Origin: Phoronis australis
Lineage: Eukaryota; Phoronida; Phoronidae
Length of the DNA: 64,000 nt
Assembly: GCA_002633005.1 (NCBI GenBank)
Contig: NMRA01000454.1
Coordinates: forward strand, 30,921 to 94,920
Direction: 5' to 3'
The position numbers and the translations under genes are program-made. Below, piece after piece: positions 60,601-64,000 of the stretch (positions within the stretch are counted from its first letter, which is position 1; every line of letters begins with the position of its first letter). The notes below the pieces were generated by a model that was not told the DNA's origin, did not search any database, and was given only the letters and a program-made list of their open reading frames with translations.

Positions 60601-63542
60601 AGTTTTGATGTATGCACACTGACTTCCTTAATTCGTGTTTATTGAGTTGAAGAGCTTTATCCCTCACTTCATGTTTGATATCTTCTTAAACATAATAGAC
60701 ACCGTAGATACACCAGTCTACTGAGTGTTGGTGCATTTAGCAGTTACTTCCTTTTATAGAATGGGTGCCGGTGCAATGGATTTTAAAGAATTAGCCCACC
60801 AGGTGGAGCTGAAGACAGGAGGTCTATCTGCGACTCCTCATGTTCATGAGAATAATTCTAACTTGGAATCATTTGAACTCGTGAGTATTGTTACATTGAA
60901 ACTGAATATTCTCTGCAATGCATTTCAGCGAGTAAATGTGGCAAATATGTTTATAACTCTGTGAAAATGTGAACAAATCACAACACTGCGACAAAATGAT
61001 CAATCAAAGAACAGCTAATACTGAACTTTTGACTCGTTGCATAACATCCCAGGGGTCGTCTGCAGAAAGGAAATTTGAGAATACTAAAAACAAACTTGTT
61101 AAGGACTCGCGTAGCACTGATAAACATGTAGAGCTCAATAAAGACAAACTAGAAAACACAATATGCCAACTTAAGTCACAATGTCTAATAAAGTTCAAAG
61201 GTCAATTGAGTCTATCTGATGACACGATATCCTATTCCAGACTGTTGCCTAGAGAAGGTATCGTGTGCATGCCAGAAGCATTGCAACAGTAGACGATGCA
61301 AATGCAAGAAATCTGTATTACGATGCACGTCATTGTGCACACGCCAGCAGCACATTCAAGATAAGATCCCTTGTATGAAATAAAATTACAGTTTCATTTT
61401 AATTGATTCATGCATGTAAAAACTACCAAAATATGAATGCTGGCTTGAAAACAATCCATACAACTGAGAATCTAATGATAAGCGTTGATATTGTAAGTAA
61501 CAGTAAGTAGTTTTGATTTTTTATGAATTGGATGATTACACAATATTGTGAAAATTTGGCCAAAATAGTGAGACCTTCTGAATGAGCATTGCAGACTAAC
61601 AACTCTATGTTTTCCACAGTCTGTAAGATTATACGTCAGATTCTGTTACCAAAACATATGAAATTGCTTCAAAAGTTTCTTATGTTTGCTGACCAAGAAG
61701 GCATTAAGTAAAAACACCTCATTTTTCAAATTTGCCTGCAGGTGCACAAAGTTATGAATAATGAAAATTGCATTTCATGGTAATGGCAGCACCTAATTTG
61801 CATAATTAGTTTTTTGGATTGTCAGCAATTTTTTAGTTTGCATATTATTTGATGTTAATTGCTTAAAGAAGTGTTGATAAGAAGTGTACAGGTGAAAATA
61901 CAATTTACCTTGTGTCAAGCAAGGGGACATTGTGCTTGGAGGCAAAATTTATAAAGTGAGATAGTGCGCCTAGAGCGGGACAGTTGACAAGTACAGTGTT
62001 CGCTGTACGCTGTCAGCAAGACAAAGTATTGAAGGATTAGATTCTTTTACAAAGTAGATATTACTTTTCATTTTTTGAAATTTTATTTTACAGATGTAAT
62101 ATTATGTAAATGCAGCAATAGATAGCATTACTGCTCATAAATGGATACAAGTAAATATTGGACAAATGAATGGTTGAAACAAAACCCCCTGGCATGTAGT
62201 TTGATAGGTTGTCGAAATTGGTTTTAAGACTGGAGCTGAAAAAATATCGAATGCCAGGCTGTTCTTGGCATCCAGCCCGGGCCATAGGTCAGTGCGTGTA
62301 GTTGTCGAACTTGTTGACGGATTTTGCCGAGAAAACGCTGGAAGTTGGAATCGTACCTCATGAGTCTCATATCATGAACAAAATTAATAACAAAATGAAA
62401 ATGAAGAAATGGAATTAGTCTTGGTTTGATAACCAACATCTCTTGATCAAAATTCAGTTTAGCAGACAGCCGGATATTGCCCTTGCAAACTCTCATGACA
62501 AATTTTGGGGTCGCAAACTCCAAATAGGGTTATAATAGATCACATGCGGGAGATGGCATTCCAGACCTAAAATTGTAGGTCAAAGGCAATGTCTGTATTT
62601 TTCTTATTTTTGTTTGACATTAACATTGATTGTATGTCAGTGGGGCAATGAGTCAATATGGAAATGTATCAAGTTAGACTCAGACAGTATTTTCTTCAAG
62701 ATTCTTGTGTTTGTGCCAGCTTTATACCAATAACACCGGTAGTGAAATGAGTAATGCTTTTTGTGTTGAATAGAGTAGGCAGACATTGTGGCAACTATAA
62801 ATATGGTCCCAGCTGTTGGTTGGGGCCTTGCTTTGAATAACACAGGTCCCCATTGTATATAATATGGGCACTGTTGTGTAACACGTGCCCCTGCTGTGTA
62901 TAAGACATGCCCCTACTGTGAATGACACATGGTCTTGCTGTATATAACAACATGCCCTTGTTGTGTACAACACAGGCCCATGTCCTGTATTACAGGGGTC
63001 CCTGATTTGTATAGCAGGGAATCCCTGTTGTGTGGACCGCAGACCATTGCTGTGTATCACATTGGTCATTGCTGTTCATAAAGTGCATCCCGCCTGCTTG
63101 AAACACATTCCCGACGCTGATGTTTACAAAACTGGTCCACGATATTAACAAGAGAGGCCAGCTATTATTTGCAACATTTTCTCGTGTTGTTCATGACATG
63201 GGCGCCTGGTATATATCATGAAGTGACTACTTCATAATTTGTCAGAGTTGCCATGACGACACTAAAGTGGAGTTAATCTGACCATGCTATTCTTCACAGG
63301 GCGTTCTGCTCTCATCTTACTGCCTGGACACCAATGTTGATGATATGTATCACTTGTGGTCGGAAATTTTCAACCATCTGTATCTCACTGACCACAACAG
63401 GCTGCAGACACTCATCCAGATGACCGCTGCCGACATGGCCTCCTCTCTGTCTGACAGTGGACATAGCTTCGCCATGGCCCATGCCAGCAGTCATGTGCAC
63501 CCAGCCTACCGGCTTAAGGAGTTGTTTGGAGGAGTGACACAG
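30591..63542 (+). CDS. PITRM1: Presequence protease, mitochondrial (PITRM1; 5' 18 exons, 3' end beyond window)
   Basis: M16C zinc metalloprotease of the mitochondrial matrix that degrades cleaved presequences and other short peptides. Exons: 30591-30631, 30821-30917, 31463-31569, 33274-33425, 34226-34340, 38562-38658, 42331-42491, 43152-43278, 45889-45977, 50043-50171, 50769-50882, 51684-51780, 53345-53479, 54343-54481, 56116-56232, 58489-58618, 60760-60880, 63300-63542. All junctions are GT-AG with matching phases: 2211 bp, 737 codons, no stop. The N-terminus [14 protein letters not shown] is basic, like a matrix targeting sequence. The inverted zinc motif HILEH is at 97-101 (His97, catalytic Glu100, His101), and the third ligand Glu198 is in VVFNEMKG. 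Spacing equals the human protein (104-108 and 205). [14 protein letters not shown] and [10 protein letters not shown] are also family-typical. Human PITRM1 has about 1037 residues, so roughly 300 are missing here. Exons 9 and 12 each have an extra copy that breaks frame; exclude them. Confidence 0.95.
30955..31215. repeat. About 90-bp imperfect tandem repeat in intron 2
   Basis: Three units containing TCACCTGCCACTAAGTACTG, TGTGACAC, a gap and CTGCTGTTGGTTGA. It begins about 40 bp after exon 2. Confidence 0.65.
32655..32730. repeat. GGTGA-rich repeat at a single n
   Basis: The ambiguous base at 32662 adjoins repeated AGGCGAGTATGAAGGTGAGG and AGGCGAGTGCGAAAGTGAGG units. It is another contig join inside a repeat, in PITRM1 intron 3. 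Confidence 0.6.
34737..35456 (+). mobile_element. Non-LTR retrotransposon RNase H fragment in PITRM1 intron 5
   Basis: One frame with a single stop (TGA at 35004-35006) encodes a whole RNase H core. ATDGS has the first Asp. [14 protein letters not shown] has the catalytic Glu helix. LLTDSLSLI has the second Asp. [19 protein letters not shown] has the conserved His and final Asp. A region rich in Arg and Lys follows to the stop at about 35456. The reverse transcriptase is not present. It lies in the sense direction of the host gene. It is probably a 5'-truncated LINE end, different in sequence from the one at 6.2 kb. Confidence 0.75.
36081..36382. repeat. 39-bp minisatellite, 7 full units and a partial
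   Basis: Unit: TGACTACTTCAAGATGGCAT then GATTAGTCACCAGGGTGAC. Units are nearly identical, so the expansion is recent. Intron 5 of PITRM1. Confidence 0.93.
36430..37000 (+). repeat. Composite repeat family C, copy 2
   Basis: Themes CCCTAGTGGCAAT, TTCATGACTCTTGGTAAA, GGATGGGTTC and TAGTGGCCATTTTT alternate as in the kinase intron at 22530-23360. Short frames here are repeat by-products. Confidence 0.7.
37150..37860 (+). repeat. Composite repeat family C, copy 3
   Basis: Contains GCATCCACCCCTCTATCAAC, GCTGTATCTCCCAAACC, CTCCCTAGTGGCAATTTTTT and GGTTGACGATGATTTT, the same set of themes as the other copies. Separated from copy 2 by about 150 bp. Confidence 0.7.
38150..38475 (+). repeat. Interspersed repeat family B, copy 2
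   Basis: Begins CCTGGCATGTGGTTTGATAG and is collinear with 62187-62515. It ends about 90 bp before PITRM1 exon 6. Confidence 0.6.
38807..39246. mobile_element. Kolobok-type MITE in PITRM1 intron 6
   Basis: A 432-bp element (38811-39242) with long inverted repeats: left AGGCAAAGGCAAC, right end the complement of AGGTGAAGGCAACC. TTAA follows on the right; the left flank ATAA differs by one base. The interior keeps, on the minus strand, ATGAGAGCAGTCGAGTC, which equals the start of the THAP frame of the 25.2-kb element. It is therefore an internally deleted derivative of the same family. Confidence 0.8.
39688..39913. repeat. 38-bp minisatellite, about 6 units
   Basis: Unit: GCTTGAGGTCAATATAACCT then TTATATGCCTAAACCATT. 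Intron 6 of PITRM1. Confidence 0.9.
41350..41470. repeat. 44-bp tandem repeat, 2-3 units
   Basis: ACTGTATGAAGTGAGTTCAC followed by TTGCGATATTAACAGGG and TTCACCC. Two full units and a partial third. Confidence 0.8.
42058..42215. repeat. About 30-bp degenerate tandem repeat
   Basis: Themes GTGGTTTAATCCTAACTGAA and TGTATATG repeat five or six times just before PITRM1 exon 7. Confidence 0.7.
42254..42347 (+). repeat. PITRM1: 47-bp tandem duplication of the exon 7 splice acceptor
   Basis: TTATATTTGTCTTA plus a pyrimidine tract, ACAG and the first exon bases (TCYAACTCT..GAACATTT) occur twice, offset 47 bp. The upstream acceptor would start an exon at 42284 and the real one at 42331. Using the upstream one adds 47 bp and shifts the frame, so the downstream site is taken as the real acceptor. 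Confidence 0.8.
42835..42943. repeat. 39-bp tandem repeat, 3 units
   Basis: Unit: GGTTGTACAATTCAATTGCA then TGCTGAAGCTGACTGCCAG. The third unit is diverged. Intron 7. Confidence 0.88.
43708..44172. repeat. GTGCACC/GGTACC minisatellite, about 15-bp theme
   Basis: Themes GTGTGCACCATGGGT and GCGGGTACCAAGGGA repeat across the block and then run into unique sequence. Frames are open on both strands because the repeat is G+C-rich and almost stop-free. They are not genes. The segment from 43926 is repeated after a single n. Confidence 0.85.
43926..44420 (+). repeat. 247-bp direct duplication separated by one n
   Basis: 43926-44172 and 44174-44420 are the same length and differ at about three bases, with a single n at 44173. 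This is the signature of two overlapping contigs or haplotypes that were not merged. Confidence 0.9.
44780..45740 (+). repeat. Composite repeat family C, copy 4
   Basis: GATTTTCATGAAATTTGGCG, CATCTAGTGGCCATTTTTAT, TGTCCACCTTTCTATCAACC and CGTTTAGTGGCAATGTTG match the themes of the other copies. Ends about 150 bp before PITRM1 exon 9. Confidence 0.7.
45861..46725 (+). repeat. PITRM1: 432-bp direct duplication with PITRM1 exon 9, one n between
   Basis: 45861-46292 and 46294-46725 are near-identical, offset 433, with n at 46293. Each contains exon 9 with intact splice sites (45889-45977 and 46322-46410). Exon 9 is 89 bp, so including both would break the frame. Best read as unmerged haplotypes. 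Confidence 0.9.
46190..46750. repeat. 31-bp minisatellite, in both haplotype copies
   Basis: Unit: AGGTCACACCTGAAGTCACA then GGCATTACTAT. At least three units before the n at 46293 and four after the second copy of exon 9. The unresolved array probably caused the misjoin. Confidence 0.88.
48103..48587 (+). mobile_element. Penelope-like element 3' end in PITRM1 intron 9
   Basis: Across several frameshifts the + strand reads [16 protein letters not shown], then [36 protein letters not shown] and [20 protein letters not shown]. This is the linker and GIY-YIG endonuclease pattern (VY.I.C..C...YVGE....L..R..EH) of Penelope-like elements. Then comes [17 protein letters not shown], the usual C-terminal box, and a stop at 48585-48587. 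A 31-bp piece with PKDVAPP is duplicated in tandem (48170-48238). The frameshifts make it inactive. Confidence 0.75.
49138..49673. repeat. 19-bp minisatellite with internal gap (169 N)
   Basis: Unit TCTGTAGTTGTCCACTGAC. About 15 units lie left of the gap (49428-49596) and four right of it. All units left of the gap read CTGACTCTG; those to the right read CTGGCTCTG. Real array length unknown. Minus-strand frames through it are artefacts. Confidence 0.93.
49738..49880 (+). repeat. Interspersed repeat family E, copy 2 (two sub-units)
   Basis: GGTGCACCATAGGGGACTGG, GGGCTATAGCCCCCCACTTT and a second, diverged sub-unit with GGTGCACCACAGCGGAGCTG. Related to 28838-28940. Confidence 0.55.
51156..51355. 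repeat. 50-bp tandem repeat, 4 units
   Basis: Unit: TGATCTGAGTACTATGGTGC, ACCTTAGTAGTGACACATTG, TCAGTGTGAT. Intron 11 of PITRM1. Confidence 0.85.
51593..52873 (+). repeat. PITRM1: Duplicated PITRM1 exon 12 region, one copy with a Kolobok insertion
   Basis: 51593-52053 and 52236-52873 are the same locus twice, joined at n 52054. Each has exon 12 with good splice sites (51684-51780 and 52327-52423, both 97 bp). They differ at several bases, one of which turns ERERID into ERGRID. The copies also differ in the number of 59-bp repeat units. The second copy is preceded by the end of a Kolobok-type element; the first has the intact TTAA at 51593-51596. Confidence 0.9.
52055..52239. mobile_element. 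Kolobok-type element, right end only
   Basis: 52055-52235 matches the right ends of 25186-26288 and 38811-39242, finishing GGTTGCCTTCGCCT. TTAA follows at 52236-52239. The left part is lost at the n (52054). The other haplotype copy lacks it. Confidence 0.85.
52644..52925. repeat. 59-bp minisatellite, about 5 units
   Basis: Unit: ACAGCTGTTTGTAGGCTTGG, ACATTGGTTGGTACCATGAG, TGACCACCAGTAAGTGACC. The other haplotype (before 52054) has one unit, so the array length is polymorphic. Confidence 0.9.
54181..54262. repeat. 22-bp tandem repeat, 4 units
   Basis: Unit AGCTGACAGTCTTGCAAAAT + TG. It lies about 80 bp before PITRM1 exon 14. Confidence 0.85.
54728..54930 (+). repeat. Composite repeat family C, 5' fragment
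   Basis: TTATGTGGGTGCATTTTGCT, GTCATCTCTGTCTGG and GGCTGTATCTCCTAATTTCC match the left end of the kinase-intron copy (22550-22660). Confidence 0.65.
55550..55935. repeat. 31-bp degenerate minisatellite, about 12 units
   Basis: Unit: AACAACAGAGATTGGCCCAC then ATAACAGGTTG. Diverged units, an old array. Intron 14. Confidence 0.88.
56233..58488. other. PITRM1 intron 15, no element recognised
   Basis: Non-coding. A short area near 57070-57110 has a TGGCTCACTGGTATAGTGAC string that hints at a Pol III A box, but no B box follows. Confidence 0.35.
60212..60625. repeat. 28-bp minisatellite, about 14 units
   Basis: Unit: CACTGACTTACTTAGTATGA then TGTATGCA. Some units carry a 6-bp TCTGTA-type insertion. 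It ends about 135 bp before PITRM1 exon 17. Confidence 0.92.
62187..62515 (+). repeat. Interspersed repeat family B, copy 3
   Basis: CCCTGGCATGTAGTTTGATA to about GGTCGCAAACTCC; collinear with copy 2 and reverse complement of copy 1. Intron 17. Confidence 0.6.
62828..63085. repeat. About 23-bp degenerate tandem repeat
   Basis: Theme CTGTTGTGTATAACACATGC + CCC repeats ten or so times with much divergence. Confidence 0.75.
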
Positions 63543-63562
63543 GTAAATATTAAGAAAGTTTT

Positions 63563-63632
63563 GATTAAAAACCAGACGATCGCCGCACAAATGAAGAAGT
63601 TCATTTGTGCGGCGATCGTCTGGTTTTCAATC
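63563..63632. repeat. Near-perfect palindrome, 33-bp arms, 4-bp loop
   Basis: Arms 63563-63595 and 63600-63632 are reverse complements with one mismatch; loop GAAG. It lies 20 bp after the donor of PITRM1 exon 18. Confidence 0.92.
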
Positions 63633-63656
63633 TTACCGTGGCCGAGAACTGATTTA

Positions 63657-63815
63657 ATTAAGAATGTTTTGGTAACTTACTGGGCTATGTGACACAGGTA
63701 AAAATGGATTGGTTTCTTACTGGGCCTTGTGACAGATTTACGAATGCTTTGGTGACTTGCTGGGTCATGTAACAGGTAGGAATTGTTTGGTGAGTTACTG
63801 GGCCATGTGAAACAC
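63657..63815. repeat. About 45-bp tandem repeat, 3-4 units
   Basis: Theme TTTGGTAACTTACTGGGC..TGTGACA repeats. The unit contains GTGACACAGGTAAA, similar to the exon 18 donor (GTGACACAG|GTAAAT). Confidence 0.75.
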
Positions 63816-63889
63816 CTCAGGATGATTTTCTCAGACTTCACAACTTGTGTGCCATAACTCTCTCTTATTCTTCACAACTTTTGTCTCGT

Positions 63890-64000
63890 GACTGCGTCTG
63901 TCTCTGTCTGTCTGTCTCTTTCCCTCCCTCCATCCCTCCATCGCTGGCTCGCTCTCTCCCTCGCTCCCTCCCTTGCTCCCTCCCTCCCCTGCTCCCTCCC
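63890..64000. repeat. CT-rich microsatellite at window end
   Basis: TCTG repeats pass into CCCTC/GCTC repeats and continue beyond the window. Confidence 0.9.

Noticed and set aside
60969-61292. A 107-codon hydrophilic, Lys-rich frame in PITRM1 intron 17
   Set aside because: No recognisable domain, no splice signals that join it to PITRM1, and no homologue that I can name. Length alone is not enough.

Overview
The window is animal genomic DNA, from a heterozygous and probably marine invertebrate. Evidence: genes split by GT-AG introns, long repeat-filled introns, remnants of Penelope-like, non-LTR and Kolobok-type elements, very many minisatellites, and assembly gaps. The sequence alone does not fix the species. 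The gene and transposon mix would suit a lancelet or hemichordate, but that is inference.

Layout. 0-3 kb: the last exon of a six-transmembrane voltage-gated K+ channel (1733-2590, + strand), preceded by two interspersed repeats. 3-22 kb: no intact gene. It holds a 32-bp minisatellite rich in CACGTG, a non-LTR RNase H fragment (6.2 kb), Penelope-like fragments (8.5 and 20.4-21.2 kb), a 136-base gap, repeat fragments and a possible decayed exon pair near 15.1-15.7 kb. 22.2-24.6 kb: a complete two-exon gene for a CHK/EcKinase-like small-molecule kinase of 416 residues. 25.2-26.3 kb: a Kolobok-like DNA transposon with TTAA target duplications, long terminal inverted repeats and a damaged THAP-domain ORF. 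30.6-64 kb: PITRM1, the mitochondrial presequence protease. Eighteen exons with matching phases give 737 codons, including HILEH and the distal glutamate. The C-terminal part, roughly 300 residues by comparison with the human protein, lies beyond the window.

The PITRM1 introns carry an RNase H fragment, a Kolobok-derived miniature element, a Penelope-like 3' end and more than a dozen minisatellites. PITRM1 exons 9 and 12 each occur twice, with a single 'n' between the copies. A third duplication (247 bp) has the same structure. These look like two haplotypes laid end to end by the assembler. In the exon 12 case one copy carries a Kolobok-type insertion and the other has the empty TTAA site, so the window itself shows the insertion target.

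The three host genes (K+ channel, small-molecule kinase, mitochondrial protease) have no evident functional link. I found no tRNA or rRNA gene, no CRISPR array and no convincing new multi-gene system. The most useful unusual items are the occupied/empty transposon site, the duplicated exons, the E-box minisatellite, a duplicated splice acceptor at PITRM1 exon 7, several near-perfect palindromes, and a K+ channel with altered S6 and S4 residues.
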